Of a stretch of DNA of 64,000 nucleotides, positions 34,801-60,400 are shown piece by piece (positions within the stretch are counted from its first letter, which is position 1; the number at the start of each line of letters is the position of its first letter). The translations under genes and the position numbers were made by a program. This DNA is from Populus alba (lineage: Eukaryota > Streptophyta > Magnoliopsida > Malpighiales > Salicaceae). Where the stretch lies: positions 12,239,965-12,303,964 of the forward strand of contig NC_133292.1 of NCBI RefSeq assembly GCF_005239225.2. The letters run 5' to 3'. The notes beneath the pieces were generated by a model. That model was not told the origin of the DNA. It saw only the letters and a program-made list of their open reading frames with translations, and did no database searches.

Positions 34801-36116
34801 GCATAATCCCATTATACAGTACCTCAAATCGTTGAACACTCATATTGAACATCCCCCCTACACACACACACACAAATACCATAAATAAACCAATTCCTGA
34901 GCACACTACAACCAAAAATGGAAACTTTGTTGAATGATATACCTTGTACTAAAAAATTCATTATATAGCATCGCTTTTTATTGCATTAACACATTCAGAC
35001 TTGTCTCTGAATCTTTTCTCAACCTCCAATTTATCAATTAATAAGTCTAAATAGCTACGACTATCAGTCCAATCATTTCATTCATATTAGTCATCCACAC
35101 TAACAATCTTAAATTTAGAAGAATAAGATTCCAAGTATTAATTAAGAGGCTCAACTAACTAACATCCTCATACTCTATTAATGTAACGCTCATCTTCATC
35201 ATCACTTGGTTCTAATTCTCCATAACAATATGAAACTTGGTTCTAATTCTCCATAACAATATGGAACATGTCATACCTAGTTAAGGTTTTATATTAATAA
35301 TTTCCAACACTAACACTTATCTTTTAACATTAGCACCTAATCTAGATGGATCATCTGATTGTGATATCTGTCAGTTTTCTAAACGTCATAATAGAAAATT
35401 TTTCTTATCTAGATATATGGCGTATTAATCTCATTAATTCTGGCAAACTCAAACATTAAAAAACTGCAGTGCCATGGACTTCATGCTGCCCCTTCATCAA
35501 GAACACGTGCTCGAGCAGTTCTTTAAAGGGGGAGGTGACTGAGAAATATATTTTCGTGGAATATTACTTCCAAACCAAAGGAAAACTTGTGCGTAGATTT
35601 TAATTGGGAGAAAGCATCTAGAAGCGTCATGAAGGCTGATAGAAATCCGTTCAGCAACAGTGCCAAGAAAGAGAATTTTTCCAATATTTAAATAACAGAA
35701 CATATTGAAAAACATGGTTTGCATACTTGCCTAGGTAAAAGATCCGCACAGGTGCAGATCTCCAAGGTTTCCATCAATTTTGATACTGAACTAGTTCCTA
35801 GGCTAATATTGAAGAAAGACATGAGAAGCTGTGCTAATATAGCTCTGAGCTGTTTAACATCTATTTACAATCTTGAGATTCCAGCAAAGAAATATAGAAC
35901 ATGGTACAGCAAACAAATTTATCCCGGCATCCTCGTATAGATCGATTTATCAGTCCTCCGTTAGAGCATCAGAGTTTGACTGCACCAGCCATAAAGATGA
36001 ATCAGATCATTTAAGTAATGGTTCATCACTGGAAATCAATTTTACCAAATCCAATATCTCACTCAATTGAAAATATCAAAAAAACAAGAAAATGCTAGTG
36101 TTAAAATATTCCAACC
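34801..36116. other. Transposon edge and SMC3 3' UTR/flank
   Basis: 34801-35300 is AT-rich, probably the transposase N-terminal part, with a CA repeat at 34860-34873 and a local duplication ('cttggttctaattctccata' near 35203 and 35238). 35460-36116 is the SMC3 3' UTR and downstream flank. The segment 35461-35635 is copied into fragment S1 (30-167), and its outer end into 16778. Confidence 0.5.
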
Positions 36117-48460
<12,344 letters not shown>

Positions 48461-48905
48461 CCTGAAATTACAAAATAACCCAGCCTCTGTCAAATAAATT
48501 AACGAATAACACCGTTAGTGGATTCAGTACTATTTTTCTTCATGTTATTTCAAGTATTGAAAAATAAATAAATTTAAATTTTCAAAAAAACAAAACAAGA
48601 AATTAAAAGGAAAAAAAAGTGTCCGAATTAAAAATAAAGAATTAAAAACCTAGCAACGGCTAACTGATTCATTTCCATTGAAGCACGAAAACTAGGGTTT
48701 CAACTTCCAAAAATTTACAGAAAATACCAGGATCGAAGGCTCAAACCCTAACCACTAAATAACAAATACAGACACTGAGACGACTCCGTAGCGAAGCTAA
48801 ACTATCAAGAAAACTTACAAAGTTGTCACTTCATAAGGTAGAGAGAGGGGTTTGACTTGGAGAAGAGAAACGGAGGACTGGGAGCAAGTGAGCGAGCGAG
48901 TTGGT
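48461..48905 (-). other. SMC3 5' UTR with leader intron
   Basis: A consensus acceptor (TTTGTAATTTCAG) lies one base before the ATG at 48460. A good donor (TTTG then GTAAGTTT region) lies at about 48818, so a leader exon above 48819 is spliced to the tiny five-codon first coding exon. The transcription start is not visible. Confidence 0.55.
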
Positions 48906-50812
48906 AATTTAGGCGAGTGATTCGGGTGCGCAGGTCAAGGCCATTAAGCAGAGAGCCCTAGCGGTTATTTTAGCGCTGCTTTCGGGTTTTAGCGAGGGAA
49001 TGAAACAAAAACATGGGCGGGCAAAGCGTGAGTGAAATTTAGTGAATGGAGAGAGGAAAACGAGGAGAGGGGCTCTGCTAGTATGCGCTTGAAGCGTATT
49101 GTGCAAGACTTGGAATGGGAGAGGGGTGTTTGTTATATGGGGTTGGGCTATCCGAGCTGCGGATAAGGAAAGCCTTATCATTCTTATTATTCCATGAAAC
49201 CATTTATATTTTACTGGATCTTCAAAGGACCCGTCGTTTTTTTTATTATATACCACCTTGTCTAAAATCTTTGCAAATCGTTAACAAGAGAAATCATCAA
49301 AATGTTCCAATCAAGTATAGAAAAAGGTTATAGTTGAGAAAATGCTCAAAAATATAGATTTTGTGGTTTGTAAAATATTAACTATGCTGGAAACTAATAT
49401 GAATTCAATTAATTATAATATTGAATAGATTAACATCATGTATCTTGTACATTTATTGAGTTGATTTTATATTCATATTTCATATTATTAAATTCATTCT
49501 GTTCATCGTATTATCAAATTTAATCTATTTCATAATATGAATTTATTAATTTATAATTTATTTTAGGTTAAAGTTTAATTTAAATTAAATTTAAATCTAA
49601 TGAAAATTAAATCTAATAAAAATTAACATGATTGATTCATCAATCAATTAAAAAAATATTTAATTTTATTAAAAATAAAACTTGAAACAATGATATTTTT
49701 TTATTCACATACAAGACTAACATATCTAGCAAGTAACTCAACTAGTATCCTTAAACTTTATTAATTTGTATCGTATTCATCACTCCATGAATGGATAGAT
49801 TTATAGACTACGATCACAATATTTTATTTTTTATTTTTTTATCATAAAAACACTAAATTATCATGGTTCTATTTTATTTTATTTTTGTATTTCAAAAATA
49901 GTTTTGAAAAAAATAATTTTTTTATATTTTTCTTTACTTTTAATTTTTTTTTCAGATTATTTTAATATGATGATATTAAAATTAATTTTAAAAATATTAT
50001 TTTATATATTTTTAAATAAAAAATACTTTATCGGTAGGAAACTCTCAAATATTATGTGTACCCGTTAAATCAAACATTGAATTCTTGAATAAAACTTTTG
50101 TGGTGCAAGGTTTGGGACCGGAAGAGTTTGGTCCACAGTCCTTTAAACATGGGCTTTTCACGCAAAAGCCTTGTAACAAGGGCCTTTGTTGGTCTGGGCT
50201 CTTGCTTCTTCTTGTCAACAAAGTGTAAAGTCTCGAATTAAAAACAAATATCAATTAAGTCCTTACAAGAATAAATTCTCAACCAGGCTCTCCATTATTT
50301 GACACTACAGAATTAATTCTCACGTAAAAATTTTAAAAATTGAAAGCTAATTGGTTTAGTTTGGTTATTTAACCCAGACTTGATTGAATTTTTTAAAAAT
50401 AATCAGTTTAATTAAAAAATTTTATTCGAATTAAACCGGACTAATCAATTCACATCACTAATTTTAATAAATAATGGGATCTTATTAATAAAGTTTTTAT
50501 TTATTTATCTGGAGTCTTTATATTAATTTATGTATATCTTAACTAATGTCAGGGACAACTGGGGAAAAATTTATCCTTGTAGCCGAAAGAGACTTAATTT
50601 CAATTTCCATGATTGTATCCGTTTCCGCGTACAACAACCAGACCGACCTCGTCACAATCCTATATTACCTTCAGGAAAAGAGCCACCGCCTGTAAAAACA
50701 ACCAACCTGCAACACTCCATCTACGTTCTACGAAAAACAATTTTTTTCCTCTTTTTGTCACTGAGTTTCCTTCAATCTTCTCTTTCTTTCTCAGTTGATT
50801 TCTTTAAAAACA
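48906..50812. other. SMC3 / Agenet intergenic region
   Basis: This holds the divergent promoters of SMC3 (minus) and the Agenet gene (plus). 49330-50040 is very AT-rich and contains another remnant of the 5522-type MITE-like element (about 49850-50040). The minus-strand frame 48909-49256 lies in the presumed SMC3 promoter and has no domain, so I do not call it. Confidence 0.5.
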
Positions 50813-51239
50813 ATGGAGTTCGACAAAGGAGACAAAGTGGAAGTATGTAGCACACAAGAAGGCTTTCCTGGGTCATATATTATACAGTACAGCAACAGTT
50901 GTCAAGAAACTTGACACCAACTCTCATGCAGTGCAATACAAGAACTCAGTCGAAGAGGAAGATATGTCAAAGCTACTGATAGAGACAGTTTCTGCTGATG
51001 AGGTGAGGCTAGTGCCACTGAGAATCAAATTTGGAAGCGGGTTTTCTATGTTTGATAAGGTTGACGCTTTTGATAATGATGGGTGGTGGGTTGGCAAGGT
51101 TACTGGACAGAGAGGGCCTCTGTATTTTGTCTTCTCTGAGACAACAGGGGATGAGATAGCTTGCCATGTCTCAAGATTGAGGATTCACTTGGATTGGGTT
51201 AATGGCAATTGGGTTTCTTCAAGAAAGATAGTTTCTTGA
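50813..51239 (+). pseudogene. Agenet/Tudor-like domain gene with apparent frameshift
   Basis: A single-exon gene for a plant Agenet-domain protein (Royal-family fold, usually chromatin- or RNA-linked). The ATG at 50813 opens with MEFDKGDKVEVCSTQEGFPG, the start of a first Agenet domain. After ~23 residues the frame is lost: continuing in the next frame gives TATVVKKLDTNSHAVQYKN and a second domain (FDKVDAFDNDGWWVGKV, CHVSRLRIHLDWVNGNWV), ending at 51239. About seven extra bases around 50881-50892, looking like small 'at' and 'tacag' duplications, explain the shift. It is therefore a pseudogene, a sequencing error, or a gene using a later start. The second domain is intact. Confidence 0.7.
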
Positions 51240-52352
51240 ATCATCTACTAAGTATCTTTCTTGACAAGGAAACACTATTATTATTGATGCCTGTTACCGC
51301 AAGCGAGATTGAGGATTTGTTTCGTAGATCGAGTAGTTAAACTGGGAAAACACACTGACGAAATTATCGGTTCTCCGTGTCAACTCCCGATCAATACTTA
51401 TTTAGATTTGTTGAGATGTTTCGAATAATCTGGTGAGCTTTACTTTCTAGAAGTTAAAAGAGTTCGGATTGCTTTGTAGAAGTAGCTGATCAATTTATCT
51501 GTTTGATGGAAAAAAAGTTGCAAATGGTCATTCAATTGTGTTTAGAGATGGAATATCAATGATCAACTCTACGAATTCCTGATCAATTTCTTATTTTGGT
51601 AGTGAACTCTTGATGATGTTTTTATTATTGAAATAATTAAGATTAAATATAAAAAGAAAGGCTAAAATTCTGAATAATCTATATATTATGAGTTTATTGA
51701 CTTAACCTAAATACAAATAAAATATATATAGGTTAAACTGAAAGTATTATTCTATCTTTAATAAATAAAATTACATAAATATTATTTAACATTCATATAT
51801 ATATGTAGATGTAAATATGAGAAGACCATAATTAAGATTTAGCGCATTAGTTTTTTATTTACAAGGTTCTGTATTCTGTGAACATTTTTTTCCTTGGCAA
51901 ATTGAAATCAAGAGAAGTGAAGGGAAATCTTGTTTTCTGTAACCAATAAACCATAATTCCATGTGCCAATGCCTTCAGCTATCAGCTATTTCTCATGGAA
52001 AAATTGAAAGAAGTAATGTTCAGGCTCATTCATGACTCGCAGAATGCCAAGTAGGCTATACATTTCTACAAAGTTTATTGAACCTGCATCTGAAAAGATG
52101 GGGGTCTAATTTTCTTGTCAAGAAAAAGATTGCCATTGATGCAAGTTCCTGGAGGTGAAGTCCTCTAGTTCATGGAGTGTTAATTATGATATATGGGCAT
52201 GAAGAGAATATCATATTGATAAATTAAGAAAGAACAAGAGAGAGAAATCTCAAGCTTTGCCGTGCAAGGCGTGTTCTGCTACACTTCCATTATCACACCC
52301 GTACAGAAGCATGGAGTCTTCCGATCCCACCTGAAAACAACCTCGTAGCTCA
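51240..52352. other. Intergenic between Agenet gene and CRR42
   Basis: Both genes point toward this region, so it contains their 3' UTRs. 51650-51840 is AT-rich. No other gene or RNA is recognised. Confidence 0.5.
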
Positions 52353-52856
52353 TCATTCACTGAGCTCCAAGGGCTTGAAATATTTGCCATCTATGAGATA
52401 GGTGCCAATAGCAAGACGAACTGCCCACACATCCTTGGGCTTTCTTGACACAATTCTGCACATAACACATATCGAATCGTATATTCATCAATACTCGGTC
52501 AACAACAATCTGCTATATATGCACACAACTTCAAGAGAGCGAGAGAAGGGTTACCTTCCCACATCACCAGGCTTGACCAAGCCAGTGTTAACCCGGAGGC
52601 AGGGCATGGTTGCTGCTGTCTTGATCATTTTGGGAGCCTCAATAACAACTACAGGAGACCCTATCCCAAGTTTGGGAGTACTTTTTGCTGGCAAATTTGT
52701 CTCTGATGATGATGATTCTCTAGATTCACATCGAGTAATCACATTGAGCTTTCGGTTCCGAGCATTATTTATGCTGCGATTGGATTGCAAAGTCGGGTTT
52801 GCTTGTGGGATTGTGGAGGTAGAGGAGAAAGATAATGCCATCAGAGGTTTAGCCAA
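52353..52856 (-). CDS. CRR42: CRR42-like plastid protein (DUF3148)
   Basis: A small two-exon gene: 52555-52856 and 52353-52455, GT-AG intron of 99 bases, 134 aa. The N-terminus (MAKPLMALSFSSTSTIPQ...) is Ser/Thr/Asn-rich with few acids, a typical chloroplast transit peptide of about 45 residues. The conserved part reads GIGSPVVVIEAPKMIKTAAT, LVKPGDVGRIV, KPKDVWAVRLAIGTYLIDGK and ends ELSE. I recognise this as the family of Arabidopsis CHLORORESPIRATORY REDUCTION 42, needed to assemble chloroplast NDH subcomplex A, with cyanobacterial relatives. The family name is from memory, so the symbol is moderately sure; gene structure and plastid targeting are well supported. Confidence 0.75.
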
Positions 52857-54478
52857 GGCAAGTAGAATTCTATGCGATTGGGATAATATTTGCGTGGTTC
52901 TAACTGAGTGGTTTGTGTTGGATGGAGTGCTAGCCAGTTCTTAGTTTTATTGCAACATTTGCCTCTCATGTACATGCACAGGATACTCAAATACGACCTG
53001 ATCACTAACAAACATAAGAGGTGACTTCGATTTTTTTATTTGTCAAGTATTTTTTTTTTCAAAATAAAATTTTATTATTCTTTTATATTTTCATTTCATT
53101 TTAATATGTTAACGGTAAAAATAATTCATTAAAAAATATTATTTTAAAATAAAAAAACATTTTAAAAATATTTATCACCACAATACCAAATAAACTTTTA
53201 ATAGTAAAAAAAATCAGGTTTTATAATCATAAAATTCAAGATTAATACATAATTTTAAGATTTTTTTTAGTGTCTAACCCAAAAAAAATTTGGATGAACT
53301 TGAATTAATAATTTTTTATTTAAAAGATATTGATTCATTAAAAAAAACAAATTGAATTGCTATTCAATTGAATAATTGAATTGTTAAGTGAACAAATTGC
53401 ATATCCGATAGGTGGAGGCACGAAGGAGCTCTAAATGGACATGATTTTTTGGTCATTCTCTCCTCGTAATACAAGCCCTAATGATTAGCTGAGGCAATAT
53501 TCTGGCTGCGAACATCGATCCTGTGATATACACATCCATTTAATATGAAAAAAATGCATTATCTATTTTAAAAATAAATTAAATATTAACCTTTATATTT
53601 CCATATAACGCTGGCTAGCATCCAAATTCAGATGCATAATTTTTAGCACATTATTTTATCATATCTTGGACTTCAAGAAACTGTATTTATGAAATGAATT
53701 AGCTACCACCACAGGAATATGGAACTATTAAATGAGATTATTTTGTTAAACTCGAATTCTTGGAAGAATATTTGAACAATGACCTTTTGCAAATGCAACA
53801 ATCTCACTACCGCTAGGAACCTACTGGCATTTGATTTTATCTCTACTTTTTACTAATAACTCCATCTTTATATCCATGAAACATATTCAGGAATGATAAA
53901 TTTAGTATTAAAACGATGGTTAGTCTCCAACACACGTGCTCGCTTGCCTCCATTGATGCATGGATCAAAACATTGCGAGGACTGATATCAAATGAGGATG
54001 GGGTGTTGAATACCATACGGACTGTGTGCGTGCATACTGCGTATCATGCCAAACATGGGGAGGGAGGCGATTAGTGGGGCTGGATTCTTTGAAGCAGGCT
54101 GGTGATGGATAATTGTATAGCAAAGAACTCGGTTCTCAAGAGCAAGCAAAGTTAGGTTTGGCATAAGCACCAAGCTTGCCTACTGACCATTCCGTCAAGT
54201 TGAACCGATTTATCTATATATTTCATTTTCTTTTTTCCAGAAGGCGGAGAAGATACAGGCAAGAATTACAACGAACAAAACAAAAATGAACTAGGAGGGG
54301 CCGGGGGAGCAGCTGCCTAGAATTGTTACCTTGAAAAAGCACGGGAAAATTACAAATCTTTACAACCTATACAAAATTCCAAGTTCTACGGCAACAACTT
54401 TGTTTCCAGCTTGGCCAAAAGGAAATCTTCCACCTCCCCGCCCTCTACAAATCTTTAATCTGTGACTTTGTACACTCT
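52857..54478. other. Intergenic, CRR42 promoter side and TSL 3' flank
   Basis: 52990-53230 is AT-rich with a MITE-like remnant. 53700-54300 has no recognisable coding frame; the frame 53988-54173 is chance. The TSL 3' UTR should occupy the part just below 54479. Confidence 0.5.
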
Positions 54479-57400
54479 TTACCTCTTTACGTAAGTAAGG
54501 TATGGATCTTGAGCAATGGTCAAGACATCTGGTCTATCTGCTTGGTTATAGGTTAGACATCGACGAATCAAATCCTGTAATCCATCAGGAATATGTACAA
54601 AATCATTGTCCGGCCAGGGCAGTGAAAATAAGACCCAAGCAAACACGTAGTGAGAACTGCCAAAACAAGTCACTCACCTTTGCCTCGTTTGAGATAGTAG
54701 GCTTTGAAGGGAATTCAACCCTGCGAGCTTTTATAATTGTATCTTCACGAAGTATTCGTTCTTGGGTTTGGTCGTGCCCAAAGGGACGTCTGCCATAGAG
54801 CATTTGGTAAAATAGTACTCCAGCTGACCAGACATCAACCTGTATCCCAAGAAAGAGCACTTCAAAGAAGGTTAAAATAAAATACACGAAGCTTAAGCAG
54901 TTGATTGTCTCTGGTGATAACCAACTGTTGGAAATTCTTAAGGACTAAACAGACTCAACCACTGACTCAACCACTGAAAGGCTGATGAGCACACAATTCA
55001 GAGGAGCATGAGACCCAAAAATATGAGAAATCCTCGTTTCAGAAAAATGCATTGTGTTTTCTTGGCTCTGGCTGTGACTAAATGTCTTCGATGGGGAGAA
55101 AATAGAGTTCACTTACCTTTGAAGATATTAAAGGTGTCTTGCTGAGCTCAAAACATTCTGGTGGCAAATACCTAAAATTACAAAAGAAAGCAGAATCAAA
55201 ATGTTGCCCAGGTAGCCAAACTAGAAAAGATTTTTTTATCACTAGTACGAGTGAAAGAGATGTCTAGTAAATTAGTGCAAGTGCATTCATGTCTTGAAAA
55301 ATAAACAAGAACAGAACATTTACAACATCCAGGAGAAATCACAAATGACAAACAGCAGTGTTACTCACCAATACGTTCCAGCTCCCTGAGATGTAAGTTC
55401 CATTCCCTGTGATCCAACATCTTCCTCCACAATCTTGCTAAGACCAAAATCAGTAACTTTTGCAATGCCAAATTCATCAAAAAGAACATTACCAGGCTTC
55501 AAATCATAATGGATAATCTTCTGTGCTCTTTTATTCAAGTATACAAGGCCTTGAAATATCTGGACAATAATAATCCTAGATTCCCTCTCAGGTAATACAG
55601 GTGTAGCTTTAAGAACAGCATCAAGATCTTTACCTGAGAAAAAAAAATGGGTAAATGAAAAGAAGAAATCTGAGTACTGGAGGCAAATTCTATAACTCAA
55701 ATGTTTGGATACTGTAAAAGATTGAGAGTTTTTAGTCTACTATAAATCAAACTATAAACAGACCAACAGTTGTCAAGAGATTAAATGCCATACCACTACA
55801 GTACTCCAAGACAGTGCAGAACGTATTCTGGTCAATTTCAAAAATGTCCCAAAGCCGAACAATATGATTATGCACCAATGTCTTATGAATATTGTACTCC
55901 CGCATTGCATGCCGAATGTAACTTTGCTTCTTATCCTCACTCCACTGAGCATTCAGACCATGAAGCTTACATGCAACATATCTATGGTCCACCAAATCAT
56001 AAGCCTGCTGGAAATTTCTCACTTCAAATCACTGCAAAAAAATATGCTTTTACAATTGCCAATGATGGCAACAAAATGATCTAGACTTTTGTCATGGTAA
56101 ATAGGAAACTTGATCAAACAAGCAGTAGTTAATATTTGAATCATCAAATGAACTGACTTGCCGAAGTTCTGACCTTGTAAACCTCACTAAATCCCCCTTT
56201 ACCAAGAAGATTTAGAAGGGCATATCGGTGATTTAAAATCTGAAAATTATTAAAACGTGAACCATCCTCATCTCGTATCCGTTTCATTTCACGTATGAGC
56301 CGTCCCTTTTCCAGTTCATAGCGATCTCTTTCACGCAAAACAGTCTCTTCCTCCTGCAGTGAACCAACAACTCAATTGCAAGGGAAGCATGTATAAATGA
56401 ACATTTCCAACTTTTGCAATCCTTACCAACTGCAGCATGGAGATAACAGAATGACTTACACGCTTCATGCTCATGAGACGAGATTTAAAAATCTCATCCT
56501 GGATGAGAAAATCTTCTTCTTGTACTCCTGATTCTGCATCTGTACCATCACCCTTGTCTTCACAGCAACAGCAACTACTGTTAATACTCAGGAGGTTGCT
56601 CCATAAACAAAAAGTAACAGGGGAGGGAGGGGATAATACTAAGCGTGCATTTATTTTCTTCTCATTTACTTGTTGATAGGTTACATTTTTTGCTGGTGTT
56701 TGAGGCCACGGCACCTCAGTGAGACATCAGTCTGTCACCCTGTAGTGCAGGGGGTGGCAGTTACAAGTGATAATAAACCATTTAGCACCAAAAGGTCAAA
56801 CAAAATCCACCTGAGCTACGAAATTATACACACAGGACAACATTTGAGCAATACATTATCATACACATATTGGTATGTAGGCATGCATGACAGCAAGCAT
56901 GAGGCTTATCAGGAAGTAGATCATATCTATGGGGGTAACTTGGAAATCCACAAAAGCTTCTCATAGTTTCTTGTAGCCAGAGGCACATGCCAATATTTTA
57001 GAGTGCTGACAGTCATAATGCCCTTGTGACCAAAGATCGCATAAGATTATATGCATATGTATGCTTTAATCATAGTCTGAAAGGGGCCAAAAGTATGCAG
57101 AAGGAGTAAAAAGAAGGTATTGCCAAATATTACAAGAAATATGTTCTACCAGATTGTCGTTTCTTCAATGATTTCCGCTGCCGCTCAATAGCCTCCTTAG
57201 TTTCTAATAACTGTCTCTGAAAAATAAATCATGAAAATAAATATTACAACCATAAATATAGTTCATTAAATAATTCCTTAACTGGAATTATTGCCTATTG
57301 AAACTAAAGACTGAAAAAACACAACAGAAAATCATAGCGACAAAACAGCAAAAATCATTCCAAAGAATGATTATTGTATGAGCCATCAAGAAAATTACCA

Positions 57401-60400
57401 AAACCAAGAACATTAAAGATATGTGTATACATAAACCAAACATACATTTGTGTGTGTGGCATTTAACCTAAAAACAACTTCTATCAGATTTTATTTAAAG
57501 AATGAAGATATGCCTCAATCCTTGTCTTCTACATCCACTTATGCTTCACGTGTTCTAAATGCACTGTAATTTAATTTAGTAGGGGGGAAAATTCAGTTTA
57601 TAAGGACACAACCTTGAAAACACATTAAAAAAATTCATTGTGAAGGAAAAATTGAGCTATATGAAGGTAAATGAACTAGGTAGGGGGAAGAGAGAGAGAG
57701 AGATCTGACTACAACATACAAGATGAATATTTAGATCTTTCAGCATTTGCCCATCCTCCCACGTCTCAGATATGACAGTTCCAGCTCTGAAATGGACAAA
57801 AGAACATGAGAACTCCCATATTAAGTGAAGGATGTAAGGAACTCGCGAAAGTTATAGATCCAAAACTTGGTGGTGTTATAGATTGTGTTTTTCCAAGTAG
57901 ATTGTATTGGCCTTGTGTGAACAAACATGATCATTCTAGAGCCTATGCAAATGTTATAGAATCCAAAACTTCACATAGGGATAATACAAAGTTCAAGAGA
58001 TCATGGTCCAAGTTTGTTTGAGCTCCCTGCTGTCCAGATGCTGTTTACATTTGGTGGTCTTTTTCATCAATATTTGTTTTCATCTTTCTGCTTTTAAATC
58101 ACTCAGACAGGGCACCAAGGGAGGATGAAGGTCCATTCAAGCACATTTAGTTGAAGCTTAAAAGATGTGGGTATACCTGATAACACCCACACTGCCAAGT
58201 CTTAAAGAATCCTGGCGAACTTTCATCCTGGCTTCTTGTCTCTCTGCTTTTGAAACAGATATCAGCAGATCAGATATAATTTTCGTTCTCTGCATCGAGA
58301 AGGAAATGAATATTAAAAACAGTTACAACTCTGTTAATCACAAACTTACTACACTGTTCCATGAGGAAGCAGATTAATTTCCCAGTGAGAAATGAAAACA
58401 TCAGTATCAGGATTCCAAACTGGAGTCATGTGCAGATGGTATTAACTGACAATTTCAAATCAGGCCAATCAACAAGCACAGAACTCTTCACCAATGAATT
58501 GTAAGAATGCATGCCTAAGACTGCAGAGTTGATAATAACTGTGAACACTGGTTGAGTTCTTCAACAATTTTCTCAAAAACAACTTCAATCGCAGAGCATT
58601 AGTACATTATGCCACTATGAAACTGCCTTGCAAATGCATCCCATAAAAAATCTATGGCAACCTTTATAACAGTTGATGTATTATCATAGTAGCAAAGAAA
58701 AACCCATCCACTACAAAGTCTACCATAACATTCAAGAGGGAAGAACATAGCATGTCTGCCTCAATCTTGTTATATTTGGCTCTCAAATTCTGTTTTGTAG
58801 GTGATGACATAAGATGATTGAAATAGGCAAATGTACAATCTAACAAGAATAAAGTCAGTCCTTTTCTGCTGAAACAACATTAAATGTCTAGTTCTTTTGA
58901 AGTTTCATTGTCTCCAGAACCTTCCTGAACCATTTAAACATTCACTGTTAAACAGCAAAAATTAATCTCTGCCACCTTTAATCTGTTCCCAATTTAAACG
59001 ATGTAAATCTTTAGTAAAGCTCACAAAATTTGAAGCCAACAGCTTAACCAATTTGCTAAGAATCATATGGTATCATAGCATGCAAAGAAACTTTAAACAT
59101 TTGGGTAATTTTATTACTATATATTATTTAATCAGCACGAGAGAGAGAGAGACAGATAAAGACCAAACTCCCAATAGCATACCTTTGGCTTCATTTGTTG
59201 TTCATAATCTTTGAGCTCCTTCAATTCCTGTGCAGATAAAATAAAAGAGTATTAGCATAGCGGATAGTCAAAATCCATAAAGTAATGGCAAAACTATACC
59301 TTTTCTAACTGGTGGCAGAGATCATGATTATTAGAGGCCTCTTGACGACATTTACGAAGATCTTCCTCTAGAATGGAAACTTTTGCACGTAAAGATGCAA
59401 GCTCCTCCTAAATTAAGTTAAAAAAAAAAAGGGATTAGATTTGCACGTAAAGATGCAATATGGAAGCACCCTGAGCCTTGAGGAAACCATTCTGCAAATT
59501 GCAAAGGAAACAACAAGAACAATAATAAAATCTAACAAAATGCAGGAATTCTATGAATAGAAACAATTCAATACCAAATCACACAACTGATACCTCTAAG
59601 GATATGTGATCATCATTTCTGAAGTGCTCTTTGGGCCTGTTATCCTGCATAGTGAATATTACCTGTCATTCTAAATAGATTTCTATAGACTGCATCCTAT
59701 ATTTCTCACCATTAAGCTGCAGCATAGGAGGTAAGTATGAATGAATAAATGTTTTTGGCTGTGCTCTTTAGTTCCTTACAGTCAATTACAAAAATAAATA
59801 AAAGGAAGAAACAGCAATGAATTCAAAAAAGAAACAACTCAAATGCACTCGCCGCATAGAGCTTAGCCAAGGGAAAACTGATAAATGGCCTTCAAATCAG
59901 ATCAACTCACTCATGACAATAAAAAGACACATGACTATTTTTATGACCTCATTTACAGTCACTGCAATCACATATCACTGTTATGATAATAAACATTAAA
60001 TGAATAGTATAAGAGTTACTAAAAACAAGGAGGGTTTGATTTGAGGAAAAAGAACTAAAGAGTATTTTTAATCAAAATACTTAATGAAACATATGAAAGT
60101 CGTTGCCAAATAAGAATTCAAATTAGAAGACAATTGGACAAGCCCCCTAAAATCATATGTCATCTGCCCATAGAGGCTTAAGTCTGTTACTGAAGTTCAC
60201 TATCTGTTCCTCACTGGCAACCATCAGTCAGGTACCCTGCTGCCACAGGTAACTACCACAGTTTAGCATAGCCACCAAGATGTCTTATCTGGTTTGTTCC
60301 CTCATCAAACAATGAGCATTTCCTTTCTAGTGAATTCTCGATGGGTTCCAAAAAAAAATTAATTGGTTATCTTGACATCAAAAGGCACCATGTTACAGGG

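Noticed and set aside
48909..49256. 115-codon minus-strand frame upstream of SMC3
   Set aside because: It overlaps the presumed SMC3 promoter and leader, with no recognisable domain.
52402..52944. 180-codon plus-strand frame over CRR42
   Set aside because: It is antisense to the two-exon CRR42 gene, whose splice sites, transit peptide and conserved core are convincing.
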